The notes under the pieces are model-generated. The model was given only the letters and a program-made list of their open reading frames with translations, was not told where the DNA came from and ran no database searches. DNA of 64,000 nt from Oscillibacter hominis (GTDB lineage: Bacteria > Bacillota > Clostridia > Oscillospirales > Oscillospiraceae): NCBI RefSeq assembly GCF_014334055.1, contig NZ_CP060490.1, positions 620,001 through 684,000 of the forward strand, read 5' to 3'. Shown piece after piece: positions 46,298 to 54,716 of this stretch (positions within the stretch are counted from its first letter, which is position 1; each line of letters starts with the position of its first letter). The position numbers were made by a program, and so were the translations under genes.

Positions 46298-47067
46298 CAT
46301 TTTACGAACAGGAACTTCGGAAACTGTTTGCAGACGGCACGGTGATCGGCAGCCCCAAGTTTACAGGCCGGGCCTGTTTGGGAACGCTGGGAAAGGATCT
46401 CCGTGCCCGTGTGCAGTTTGTGACATCAGGCCACGCGGACCACTATGACGTCATCAGCGTTACGGTGCTGAACCGCACAGACGGCGTAGTAGATAAGCTC
46501 CGCCTCCGGCTGAAGGACGTCCTCGGCGTCAAGCAAGTGCCGGGCAACCCCAACTTCCGTAATGGCGTAGCGCCGCATATCTGGGAAGATAGCGGGAAAG
46601 TGGAGTGGTACGCCTTCCGCCCATCCGCGGCGGACTATTCCGCCATGCGGCAGGCTGTGAGCGAGTACCTGGGAGTGTTCCGGGATCGTGTGACGGAGCG
46701 CCGGCAGGATGGCCCAAGACTCGTCTACATCTGCGCCCCGCTCCGCGGCGAGGTGGAGAAGAATATCGCCTTCGCCAGAGATAAAGCGCGGGAGGTATTC
46801 GCAGCGGGCAACGTGCCCATCTGCCCCCATTTGATGTTTCCGCCCATTGCCGACCCGGAAAACCCGGCACAGGATCAGGCGGCACGGGAGATGGGCCTGC
46901 GGTTGGTGGAGTCCTGCCAGCAGGTCAACGTCTACGGCCCCGTCTGGACGGAGGGCATGTGGGCGGAGATCAACCACGCCGAGAGGCTGGGGATCCCTGT
47001 CCTGACAGACCAAAAGGAGCTGGGAAAGCCCCCGCGCCGGCGAACCAAGCAAGGGAAGGAGCGATGA
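46294..47067 (+). CDS. DUF4406-domain protein
   Basis: A 257-residue two-part protein: an N-terminal part without a family and a C-terminal DUF4406 domain (about 142-235, RLVYICAPLRGEVEKNIAFA, then VYGPVWTEGMWAEINHAERL). The latter resembles nucleoside 2-deoxyribosyltransferases. A nucleotide-related role is possible. Confidence 0.7.
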   Translation: MTFYEQELRKLFADGTVIGSPKFTGRACLGTLGKDLRARVQFVTSGHADHYDVISVTVLNRTDGVVDKLRLRLKDVLGVKQVPGNPNFRNGVAPHIWEDSGKVEWYAFRPSAADYSAMRQAVSEYLGVFRDRVTERRQDGPRLVYICAPLRGEVEKNIAFARDKAREVFAAGNVPICPHLMFPPIADPENPAQDQAAREMGLRLVESCQQVNVYGPVWTEGMWAEINHAERLGIPVLTDQKELGKPPRRRTKQGKER

Positions 47068-47068
47068 T

Positions 47069-47398
47069 GTGATGGTGGACAACATTCCGCCAGAAGAACT
47101 GGAGATCGAATTATCAGGCAGGCAGATCGAGCAGTTAGATGCGATTGACAATACCGTTTACCAAACGATCCTCACCTTCCTCAACAAGACGGAAGATGAA
47201 TTTCCCTGGGATATGCATTATATAGGCGAAGTAGCGGATGCCATCGAAGGAACACTGCTGGATCTCGGCCAGCGGGTCCACCGGCCTGCAATCATAACGG
47301 AAAAAGACGGAACAGTGCATTTGGAAGAATATCAGGAACCTGTACTGCAAACACCCAAAAAGAATAAGAAGAAGGAGAAACCTGCCTATGAGCGATAA
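47069..47398 (+). CDS. Small acidic ICE protein
   Basis: A 109-residue acidic protein with a Lys-rich tail (PKKNKKKEK). AAGGAG lies upstream; GTG 47069 and ATG 47072 are both possible. It overlaps the methyltransferase gene. Function unknown. Confidence 0.6.
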   Translation: MMVDNIPPEELEIELSGRQIEQLDAIDNTVYQTILTFLNKTEDEFPWDMHYIGEVADAIEGTLLDLGQRVHRPAIITEKDGTVHLEEYQEPVLQTPKKNKKKEKPAYER

Positions 47399-48116
47399 CC
47401 CCCAGTGGGAAATCATCCAAGGCGACGCGCTGAAGGTGCTGTCCGGCTTTGCGCCTGGGACCTTCGACGCGGTGATCACAGACCCGCCCTACGCATCCGG
47501 CGGGCGCACCCAGGCGGAAAAGAACAAGTCCACGGCCAAGAAATACTCCAACATGGGCGACCATGCTCCGCCGCCCTTTGACGGGGACGCCAAGGACCAG
47601 CGGTCATGGACGCGCTGGGCGGCGGAGTGGCTGTACGACGCCAGAAAAATCTGTAAGCCCGGCGCCCCGGTGTGTATGTTCATCGACTGGCGGCAGCTTC
47701 CCGCAGCTACGGACGCCCTCCAGTGGGCTGGCTGGATCTGGCGCGGCACCGCCGTCTGGGACAAGGGCAACAGCCGGCCCCAGAAGGGACGCTTCCGCCA
47801 GCAGGCGGAGTACATCGTCTGGGGATCCAACGGGGACATGCCCATCAGCCGGCCTGTGCCCTGCCTGCCCGGCGTGTTCAAGTACGGCAACCCCCAGAAC
47901 CGCATCCACCTGACGGAAAAGCCCCTGCAACTTATGCGGGACATCGTGAAGATCACCGAGCCGGGCGGACGGATCCTGGACCCCTTTGCCGGCAGCGGCA
48001 CCACGGTGCTGGCCGCTGTGCTGGAGGGCTACTCCGCCACCGGCATCGAAGTCACGGACGCCTATGCCGCACTGGCCAGAGGCCGGATCCGCCAGGCGCT
48101 GGAGGACGTCCAATGA
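47388..48116 (+). CDS. DNA (N6-adenine or N4-cytosine) methyltransferase
   Basis: A 242-residue amino-methyltransferase. Catalytic TDPPYASGG (about residue 31-37) comes before the SAM-binding DPFAGSGTTVLAA (about 198-210), the beta-class order. The target cannot be told from sequence. No restriction enzyme is nearby. It probably protects ICE DNA or marks it epigenetically, using SAM from the metK product. Confidence 0.85.
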   Translation: MSDNPQWEIIQGDALKVLSGFAPGTFDAVITDPPYASGGRTQAEKNKSTAKKYSNMGDHAPPPFDGDAKDQRSWTRWAAEWLYDARKICKPGAPVCMFIDWRQLPAATDALQWAGWIWRGTAVWDKGNSRPQKGRFRQQAEYIVWGSNGDMPISRPVPCLPGVFKYGNPQNRIHLTEKPLQLMRDIVKITEPGGRILDPFAGSGTTVLAAVLEGYSATGIEVTDAYAALARGRIRQALEDVQ

Positions 48117-48168
48117 CACGCCCTTGCTTTTCAACCGTGGACGGCAAGGACGTCCAATGACACGCCCT
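48103..48168 (+). repeat. Short duplication at the methyltransferase gene end
   Basis: AGGACGTCCAATGACACGCCCT occurs at 48103-48124 and again at 48147-48168, 44 bases apart; each copy includes the gene's last codons and stop (20 of its bases: AGGACGTCCAATGACACGCC). A recent tandem duplication is likely. Confidence 0.7.
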
Positions 48169-48191
48169 GCCATTGAAGGGAGGTCTGCACC

Positions 48192-48575
48192 ATAGCAAAA
48201 GAGCAGCAAGCACGATTTTTCAGAAAGGCGGCTTCTGTTGCTGATTTGCAAAACGACACCCCGATCATCAAGACCGCGCCTTTTACGGTGGTGCGGGAGA
48301 TCATCCTGCCGGAATCCAAATACCGCCGCTTTCAAGCGGACCTGCTGGCCGAGGCCCCTTTCATCGCCGCAAGGACCCAGCTCACCGGGTACAGCGAGAA
48401 GTTCGGCCGCTTCCGCTGCCTGCTGGTCACCGCCCGCAGGCGGCAGGACGGCATCCTCGTTGACAGCGAAGGTTACACCTACGCCCGCTATGCGGCGTAT
48501 GTGCGGGACAAGCGCGAACTGGAACTGGCCGGCGTCCCGCGGGATAACCTGGACTTCAAGGCCCATGAGCGGTGA
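48192..48575 (+). CDS. Small ICE protein with apparent ATA start
   Basis: A 127-codon frame AKEQQARFFRKAASVADLQN...TAPFTVVREIILPESKYRRF, of unknown function. GGGAGG (48178-48183) is 8 bases before ATA 48192, and an in-frame stop lies just upstream (48174-48176). The first canonical start is TTG 48246, which has no RBS and would drop the basic N-terminus. Confidence 0.65.
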   Translation: MAKEQQARFFRKAASVADLQNDTPIIKTAPFTVVREIILPESKYRRFQADLLAEAPFIAARTQLTGYSEKFGRFRCLLVTARRRQDGILVDSEGYTYARYAAYVRDKRELELAGVPRDNLDFKAHER

Positions 48576-48787
48576 GCATTTTTCTTTTCCGCAGGAGAGG
48601 GAATTGAAATCCACCTACCGCTTGAAAATGGCCGCGCCCTGCGCGGCGAGGCCACCGCCGCCTTCGGCGGCGATGGCGCAAGCATAGCGCAAAGATATCT
48701 TTTGCGCGCTTGCAGGGGGGATCCCCCTGGCCCCAATGCCGCCTGCAGGCGGAAAATTGCCGGCTGTGAGCCGTGGAAGGAGTGAGC
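48576..48787 (+). other. oriT: Candidate ICE origin of transfer
   Basis: The only gap in the transfer operon, directly before mobC and the relaxase gene, is full of palindromes: CGCCGCC-TTC-GGCGGCG, GCGCAAAGATATCTTTTGCGC (48687-48707), CAGGGGG-GAT-CCCCCTG (48713-48729) and CCGCCTGCAGGCGG (near 48740-48753). GCTTGC at 48708-48713, between the first two, resembles the GCTTG/C nick of pC221-type MobA/MobC plasmids. The nick position is a suggestion. Confidence 0.55.
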
Positions 48788-49096
48788 ATGCAGAAGAAAT
48801 ACGAGATTTGCCTACGGCTGTCCCAAGAGGAAAAAACGCTGCTGGAGAACAGCGCCCGATGTTGCGGCCTTTCCAAAACCGCCTACCTCCGGCGCCTCAT
48901 TCTGGGGGCGGAGGTTCGCGCGCTCCCTTCTCAGGAGATCAAAGCCCTCCGCACGGAGATCCATCATATCGGCAACAATATCAATCAAATCGCCCGCAGT
49001 GTCAATGCTGGAATTGCCAAACCGGACGATGCCAAACACGGGCTGTATATGCTGGATCGTGTCTATGAACTCATGTACCAAGTGGCGAAAAAGTAA
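48788..49096 (+). CDS. mobC: MobC-like relaxosome accessory protein
   Basis: A 102-residue protein with an N-terminal ribbon-helix-helix-like segment (YEICLRLSQEEKTLLENSAR, GLSKTAYLRRLILG) and the MobC signature LRTEIHHIGNNINQIARSVN. It helps the relaxase open oriT. GGAAGGAG precedes ATG 48788; it abuts the relaxase gene. Confidence 0.85.
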   Translation: MQKKYEICLRLSQEEKTLLENSARCCGLSKTAYLRRLILGAEVRALPSQEIKALRTEIHHIGNNINQIARSVNAGIAKPDDAKHGLYMLDRVYELMYQVAKK

Positions 49097-50503
49097 ATGG
49101 CTGTTACAAAAGTTCTTGCCAGGAAAGGTCGTCTGGATGTCGGCATCCACTATGTGCTCAATGGCGATAAGACTAACGAACAGATTCTTACAGCCTATCT
49201 GAATTGCGATCCCGGCCACGCATGCAGGCAGATGCTGGATACGAAACGTGCAATGGGCAAAACAGACGGCGTCCAGTATTATCACATCATCCAGTCCTTC
49301 AAGCCCGGCGAGGTCACCCCGGAGCTGGCGCTGGAGATCGCCAGGGAGTTCGCGGCAGAGCATCTGCCCGGCTACCAGGCGGTCATCGGCGTCCATGTGG
49401 ACAAGGAGCACATCCATGCCCATACCATCTTCAATTCCGTGAATGCGGATACCGGCGAGAAGTACCACAGCAATGCCCGCAGTTACTACAGCCAGATTCG
49501 CGCCATCTCAGACCGGCTGTGCCGGGAACATGGCCTGTCCGTCATCATGGAGGGAAAAGCAGATAAGGCCGTCAGCTACATTGAGTGGCTGCGGCAGAGC
49601 AGGGGCCAGCCCACCTTCCGGGCAATGCTGGAGGCGGATCTGCGGGAGGCCATAGAGGATGCCAACGATATCGGTCACTTCTTCCTCATCATGGAGCACA
49701 AGGGATATGAGATCAAGCATGGGAATCGCCTCGGTTTCCGTCTGCGGGGCCAAGATCGGTTCATGGTACCGGGCCGAAAAAACCCGCTGTTCACCGAGGA
49801 CGGCATCCGCGCCGCCATTGGAGGGAATCTGGATGCCATTGCCGCAGGTACGCGCCCCGCCATCATCTACCGGCCGCGGTACCAGCCGTACCGCAGGCAT
49901 CCCAAGTACACCGGATTCATGGCCCTGTATGTCCATTACCTCTATCTGCTGGGCAAGGCCGGGCAGCGGCAGTACCCGCCGAGGATGACGCCCCATCTCA
50001 GACGGGAGATCATGAAGTTCGAGAGTTACAAGGAGCAGTTCGCCTTCCTGCGGGCGCATGGTATTACTACGGCGGAGGATTTGAGTGCCGTCCGCGCCCG
50101 CGCAGAGGAAACGCTGGCCAGCCTGATGAAACAGCGCACCATCCTCAACGTGCGGAAGAAGAAACGGCGGGCGCTCTACGACGCCCTCTCCGACGCGGAG
50201 GCCCTCGCCCCGGCAAGGGATTGCTATGAGTCCGGCATGCCCGGCATGGAGGAACCCTTCGCCCGCTACATGGACGCCGTCTCCGCGCTGGAGCAGTGTG
50301 GGATCCATAGGGAGCAGCTCATGGCGGAAAAGGCGGAGTTGTACCGGCAGTTGGCGGACGTCAACCGTGAGATCCGGCGGGCGCGGAAGGAGATTTCCAT
50401 GTGCGATACCATTGAGCGGAACCGGCCTCAGATGGAACACGACATCCATGTGGCCGAGGCCAAGGCAAAGGAGGTGGAACGAGATGAATATCGGAGGCGG
50501 TGA
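49097..50503 (+). CDS. MOBP-type relaxase
   Basis: A 468-residue relaxase/mobilization nuclease. The metal-binding triad is His105, His107, His109 in DKEHIHAHTIFNSV; the likely nucleophile tyrosine lies in the N-terminal DVGIHYVLNGDKT. The N-terminal 230 residues form the relaxase domain; the rest is helical with a long coiled coil (about 380-465). It nicks oriT and pilots the strand. Overlaps pcfB by 20 bases. Confidence 0.9.
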   Translation: MAVTKVLARKGRLDVGIHYVLNGDKTNEQILTAYLNCDPGHACRQMLDTKRAMGKTDGVQYYHIIQSFKPGEVTPELALEIAREFAAEHLPGYQAVIGVHVDKEHIHAHTIFNSVNADTGEKYHSNARSYYSQIRAISDRLCREHGLSVIMEGKADKAVSYIEWLRQSRGQPTFRAMLEADLREAIEDANDIGHFFLIMEHKGYEIKHGNRLGFRLRGQDRFMVPGRKNPLFTEDGIRAAIGGNLDAIAAGTRPAIIYRPRYQPYRRHPKYTGFMALYVHYLYLLGKAGQRQYPPRMTPHLRREIMKFESYKEQFAFLRAHGITTAEDLSAVRARAEETLASLMKQRTILNVRKKKRRALYDALSDAEALAPARDCYESGMPGMEEPFARYMDAVSALEQCGIHREQLMAEKAELYRQLADVNREIRRARKEISMCDTIERNRPQMEHDIHVAEAKAKEVERDEYRRR

Positions 50504-51131
50504 AGCTGCGGACCAACTGGTCCGCATGATGCTCTCTGGTGGTGAGGTCGCAGTTCGGCTGACCGGTTCGGCAGTGAAAAATCTTTTGGCCATATCGCTG
50601 GCGCTGGCGAAAAGCCACAAGAAGATCAGCGGCAAGGTCCGCATGGGCAAAATGCTGCAGCAGACACGGGATCTGCGGGTATTCCCCATGACGCAGGAGG
50701 AATACCGGGAGTTCAGGCACAAGGCGCGGGAACCGAAATTGCTCTATGCGGCCATCCAAAACTCCAGAGATCCCAATGACCCCAAAAGCATGGTAGATGT
50801 TGTCATGCCGGCCACAGAGGTGGAACGGGCCAACTTGGTGTTCCAGAAGATGATGTACCAGCAGCCGGAGGCCCCCCAGAAGGAGCAGCCGGAACGGGAG
50901 CGGCAACCGGAGAAGGAACCTGGAACGCCAAAAAAAGATTCCCGGTCGGGACGCGCCTCGCGCGATACCAGCACCAGCTCTCCTATGCACGCCGGGAGCG
51001 CGGCGAGGACGACGAGTGATGAGCGGCCCTCCGTTGAGGGCCGCCTGCAGGACTATCGCGCACAGTTGGAGGAACAGCGGCGGCGCGCCCCGGCCAGGCA
51101 GAAAACCAAGACGCGGACCAAGACCAGATAA
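50484..51131 (+). CDS. PcfB-family protein (DUF3801)
   Basis: A 215-residue protein with the PcfB core (MMLSGGEVAVRLTGSAVKNL, GKVRMGKMLQQTRDLRVFPM) and a long polar tail rich in Pro, Arg and Lys. PcfB links relaxosome to the coupling protein in pCF10. ATG 50484 overlaps the relaxase end. Confidence 0.85.
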   Translation: MNIGGGEAADQLVRMMLSGGEVAVRLTGSAVKNLLAISLALAKSHKKISGKVRMGKMLQQTRDLRVFPMTQEEYREFRHKAREPKLLYAAIQNSRDPNDPKSMVDVVMPATEVERANLVFQKMMYQQPEAPQKEQPERERQPEKEPGTPKKDSRSGRASRDTSTSSPMHAGSAARTTSDERPSVEGRLQDYRAQLEEQRRRAPARQKTKTRTKTR

Positions 51132-51218
51132 TTGAGTGCTGTTTGGGGAAAGTGCTGGATATTCCGGGCCGGTTCAGGTATGGTTGCGTTACAGAAAAAG
51201 TGAAGGAGGCCAGATACC

Positions 51219-51677
51219 ATGAAGGTCGTTTACTACTACAGAGGACGCACCGGCAGCGCAGGATTCCTGCTCCCGGAGGATATGGCACTGCTGAAAAGGC
51301 TGTTTGCGCACGGGAGCCTGCCGCCCAAAGCGCAGCTGCGAGGGAAACGCTGCTGGCTGTATCTCCGGGTGAACACGAACAATCCGGCAGCAGACGAGAT
51401 CGGTATCAGCGGACAGGACACTTACCTGCGCCAATTTGCAGAAGTAAACAGCATGCAGATCGTCGGCGTATACAAAGATTATATGTGCGGATGGGACCTC
51501 CGGAGGCCCAGCCTCCGGTTCCTGGCGCGGGAGGCTGCCGAAAAGAAAATGGATTACATCCTGTCCTGTAAACAGGATCGGATCTACCGGGGCCACGACC
51601 TGCGGGGCCTCCTGCAGTATGAGGATCACATGCACGCCCTCGGTGTGGACATCCTGTATCCCTTCGAACAGGACTAA
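51219..51677 (+). CDS. Stand-alone resolvase-like domain lacking the catalytic serine
   Basis: A 152-residue protein. Residues 45-150 follow the serine-recombinase catalytic fold: CWLYLRVNTNNPAADEIGIS (normally YxRVS), a GQDTYLRQFA helix, YKDYMCGWDLRRPSLRFL and KQDRIYRG with the usual DR..R. The catalytic serine position is Asn52, and no DNA-binding domain follows. It should not recombine DNA; a regulatory or structural role is likely. Clear gap and RBS (AAGGAGG) before ATG 51219, so the start is firm. Confidence 0.75.
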   Translation: MKVVYYYRGRTGSAGFLLPEDMALLKRLFAHGSLPPKAQLRGKRCWLYLRVNTNNPAADEIGISGQDTYLRQFAEVNSMQIVGVYKDYMCGWDLRRPSLRFLAREAAEKKMDYILSCKQDRIYRGHDLRGLLQYEDHMHALGVDILYPFEQD

Positions 51678-51751
51678 GCAAACAGGCATACATCCAAACA
51701 GCCTATGGGGCGTACCAATGCGGTGCGCCCCTGTTTTTCAGTTGGAGGTGA

Positions 51752-53497
51752 ATGCCGCTGAATAAACCGGGCAGATCGGGAGGGATCCTCCCGTATCTGT
51801 TTCTCTACATCCCCGTGGTCTGGGCCGCTCTCCTGATTGCCCAGTCCCTCGGGAACGGCCTGCCGGAGCTGCTGACGAACCTGACCGCGGCCCTGCAGAC
51901 TCCTTTGAAGATCCGCTGGACGGAACACAGCCTGATGAGCATCCTCGCCTGCACCGGCGCGTACATCATAGGCATCTGCCTGTATTGCACCACACAGGGC
52001 CGCACCCGTGACGGCGAGGAACACGGCTCGGCACAGTGGGCGTCTCCCAAACAGGTCAACGCTATGTTCTGTCAAAAGCAGAATAAGCCCCTGACACAAA
52101 ATGTCCGTTTGGGGCTGGATACCCACAAGCACCGCAGGTCCCTCAACGTACTGGTCATCGGCGGCAGCGGCGCGGCCAAGACCCGCAGCTATGTCCTGCC
52201 TAACATTTTGGAGGCCAACACCAACTATGTGATCACCGATCCCAAAATGGAGGTGCTGACTGCCACCGGCGGCTACCTCAAAAGCCAGGGCTACGATGTG
52301 CGGGTGCTGAACCTTGTCAATCTGGAGCAGTCGGACGGATACAACCCCTTCCGCTATATCCGGGACGAGAAGGATGCCCTGCGGCTTGTCAATAACCTCA
52401 TTCAAGCCACAACACCCAAGAACAGCCATGAGTCGGATCCGTTCTGGACCAAGGCCGAAACGGCGCTGCTGCAGGCCATCATCCTCATGCTGTTTCAGGA
52501 GGCGCCGGAGTCCGAGCAGAACTTTTCCATGGTCATGCGGGTGCTGGAATACGCGGAGGTAAAAGAGGACGACGAGGACCACGTCTCGCCGCTGGATCTG
52601 CTGTTCAGCGCCATTGAACGGGAGAAGCCGGACAGCGTCGCCGTCCGGCAATATAAGGTCTTTAAGATGGCGGCGGGCAAGACTTCCAAGAGCATCCTTG
52701 TGTCGACCGCTGTGCGTCTGGCCCCCTTTAACCTGCCCCAGATCCGGGCCATCACGGACCACGACGATATGGATCTGTACACGCTGGGAGAGAAGAAATG
52801 TGCCCTGTACGCTGTTATCCCGGACAATGACAATACCTATAACTTTTTGGTAAGTCTGCTTTATTCCCAGGTGTTCCAGACCCTTTACTACTGTGCAGAC
52901 CAGATCCACCACGGTCCGCTGCCCCGGCATGTCCACTTCATCCTGGATGAGGCGCCCTCGGTCAATTTGCCGGGGCTGCCCCGCGAACTGGCAACCATGA
53001 GGTCCAGAAACATCTCCTGCAGCACCATCATCCAAAACATGGCGCAGATCAAGGAGCAGTTCAAGGACTCCTGGGAAACCATCCCCGGCAACTCGGACAC
53101 CCTGCTGTACCTCGGCGGCAACGAGTCCAGCACCCACAAGTACATTTCCGAGGCCCTGGGCAAATCCACCATCGATACCAAGACTCATGGGGAAACCAAA
53201 GGTAAGTCCGGCTCATGGTCCACCAACATGCAGATCAGCGGCCGGGAGCTGCTGACGCCGGACGAAGTGCGCCGGTTGGACAACCGGTACGCCATCCTGC
53301 TCATTCGCGGTGCCGGACCGGTCATGGACCTGAAATACGATTTAATGAAACATCCCGCCGTCCGGCAAACCTCACTGGCTGGCGGGCCACCCTATATTCA
53401 CCACAGGCAGAACCAAGCACCGGTGATTTCTGGACATGAATTTTTTGCGGCATTTTCCACCGATGACGCCAATGAAAACAAGGAGAATGCAGCATGA
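51752..53497 (+). CDS. VirD4/TraG-type coupling ATPase
   Basis: A 581-residue membrane ATPase that brings the relaxase-DNA complex to the channel. Two N-terminal membrane helices (about 12-35 and 60-82). Walker A GGSGAAKT (about 137-144; Ala replaces the usual Gly), Walker B HFILDEAPSV, and a conserved STIIQNMAQIKEQF helix. TGGAGGTGA precedes ATG 51752. ATGA overlap with the next gene. Confidence 0.9.
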   Translation: MPLNKPGRSGGILPYLFLYIPVVWAALLIAQSLGNGLPELLTNLTAALQTPLKIRWTEHSLMSILACTGAYIIGICLYCTTQGRTRDGEEHGSAQWASPKQVNAMFCQKQNKPLTQNVRLGLDTHKHRRSLNVLVIGGSGAAKTRSYVLPNILEANTNYVITDPKMEVLTATGGYLKSQGYDVRVLNLVNLEQSDGYNPFRYIRDEKDALRLVNNLIQATTPKNSHESDPFWTKAETALLQAIILMLFQEAPESEQNFSMVMRVLEYAEVKEDDEDHVSPLDLLFSAIEREKPDSVAVRQYKVFKMAAGKTSKSILVSTAVRLAPFNLPQIRAITDHDDMDLYTLGEKKCALYAVIPDNDNTYNFLVSLLYSQVFQTLYYCADQIHHGPLPRHVHFILDEAPSVNLPGLPRELATMRSRNISCSTIIQNMAQIKEQFKDSWETIPGNSDTLLYLGGNESSTHKYISEALGKSTIDTKTHGETKGKSGSWSTNMQISGRELLTPDEVRRLDNRYAILLIRGAGPVMDLKYDLMKHPAVRQTSLAGGPPYIHHRQNQAPVISGHEFFAAFSTDDANENKENAA

Positions 53498-53805
53498 ATC
53501 ATAAATTCGAAAAGCGGGTCAAGCGCATTTACGCCATGCTTTCCTGCTTTGTGCTGGTCGCGGTCATGACCGTCTGTCCTGCCTTCGCGGCGGACGATCC
53601 GCTGGCGGTTGTGACAAATCTGAGCGACTTCATTTTTTCCCTCATCCGGGCCATCGGCCTCATCCTGCTGGGCTTCGGCGTCCTCCAGCTGGGCCTGTCC
53701 CTCAAGAGCCACGACCCCTCCCAGCGCGCCAACGGCATGCTCACCATCGCGGGCGGCATTGTGATCACGTTTACCAAGGAGATCCTCACCCTCATCACCG
53801 GCTGA
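53494..53805 (+). CDS. Maff2/VirB2-like small membrane protein
   Basis: A 103-residue protein with a signal-like N-terminal helix (MLSCFVLVAVMTVCPAFA) and two membrane helices (FIFSLIRAIGLILLGFGVLQ, ANGMLTIAGGIVITFTKEIL). Size and topology fit the Maff2 family and VirB2-type pilins, and it lies between virD4 and virB6. Confidence 0.75.
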   Translation: MNHKFEKRVKRIYAMLSCFVLVAVMTVCPAFAADDPLAVVTNLSDFIFSLIRAIGLILLGFGVLQLGLSLKSHDPSQRANGMLTIAGGIVITFTKEILTLITG

Positions 53806-53813
53806 GTGGGCAA

Positions 53814-53844
53814 AGCGGGAGGGCGCACACAGCGTCCTCCCGCT
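53814..53844 (+). terminator. Intercistronic hairpin between the pilin-like gene and virB6
   Basis: AGCGGGAGGGCGC-ACACA-GCGTCCTCCCGCT, 13-bp stem with one mismatch. No T-tract. It may stabilise the 5' message so that the small membrane protein is made in excess. Confidence 0.5.
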
Positions 53845-53870
53845 CCCTTCCCACACGGAGGTGATGCACA

Positions 53871-54716
53871 ATGGGAAGTGGAAACTGGATCGTTGACAAC
53901 CTGAACTCAGCCCTTGCTACCTGGAATGAAAAACTCACCGAGATTTGGACGCTCATCTCCACGTCGCCGGAAGAATTCAAAGGCGGCGGGATCTGGGACG
54001 TCATTCTCAACATCCATGACGCGCTGAGAGCCATCGGCTACGCTCTGTTGGTACTGTTTTTCGTCGCCGGCGTGGTCAAGACCTGCGGCAGCTTTACGGA
54101 ACTCAAGCGCCCGGAGGTGGCGGTCAAGACCTTTGTGCGGTTCGCGCTGGCGCAGGGGGCCGTCACCTACGGCTTGGAGCTGATGATGACCCTGTTCAGC
54201 ATCGCCCAGGGCGCGGTGTCCACCATTATGGACGCCTCCGGCCTCACGGCCATGTCCGACACGGCCCTGCCAGACGAGATGGTGACCATCATCGAGGACG
54301 TGGGCTTTCTGGAGAGTATCCCGCTGTGGGCGGTAACGCTCCTGGGATCCCTGTTTATCTGGGTTTTGTCGCTGGTCATGATTTTGACCGTCTATTCCCG
54401 CTTTTTCAAACTCTATATGGCGACGGCCATCGCGCCCATCCCCCTGGCCAGTTTCGCGGGGCAGCCCTCCAGCAGCATCGGCGTGGCTTTTATCAAAAGC
54501 TACGCCGCCATCTGCCTGGAGGGCTGTATGATCGTTTTGGCCTGTATTATCTTTTCCCAATTTGCCGCGGCGCCTCCCGCTATTGCGGACGACACCATGG
54601 CTGCCGCTACCATCGTTTGGAACTATATCGGGGAATTGGTTTTCAATATGCTGGTTCTGGTGGGCGCCATCAAGATGAGCGACCGGCTGGTGCGGGAACT
54701 GATGGGCCTTGGTTAA
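53871..54716 (+). CDS. VirB6/TrbL-like channel protein
   Basis: A 281-residue polytopic protein with about six membrane helices (IGYALLVLFFVAGVVKTCGS, AVTLLGSLFIWVLSLVMILT, YMATAIAPIPLASFAG). It forms the inner-membrane part of the type IV secretion channel. GGAGGTGATGCACA precedes ATG 53871. Its stop overlaps by 4 bases the end of a gene on the other strand. Confidence 0.85.
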   Translation: MGSGNWIVDNLNSALATWNEKLTEIWTLISTSPEEFKGGGIWDVILNIHDALRAIGYALLVLFFVAGVVKTCGSFTELKRPEVAVKTFVRFALAQGAVTYGLELMMTLFSIAQGAVSTIMDASGLTAMSDTALPDEMVTIIEDVGFLESIPLWAVTLLGSLFIWVLSLVMILTVYSRFFKLYMATAIAPIPLASFAGQPSSSIGVAFIKSYAAICLEGCMIVLACIIFSQFAAAPPAIADDTMAAATIVWNYIGELVFNMLVLVGAIKMSDRLVRELMGLG

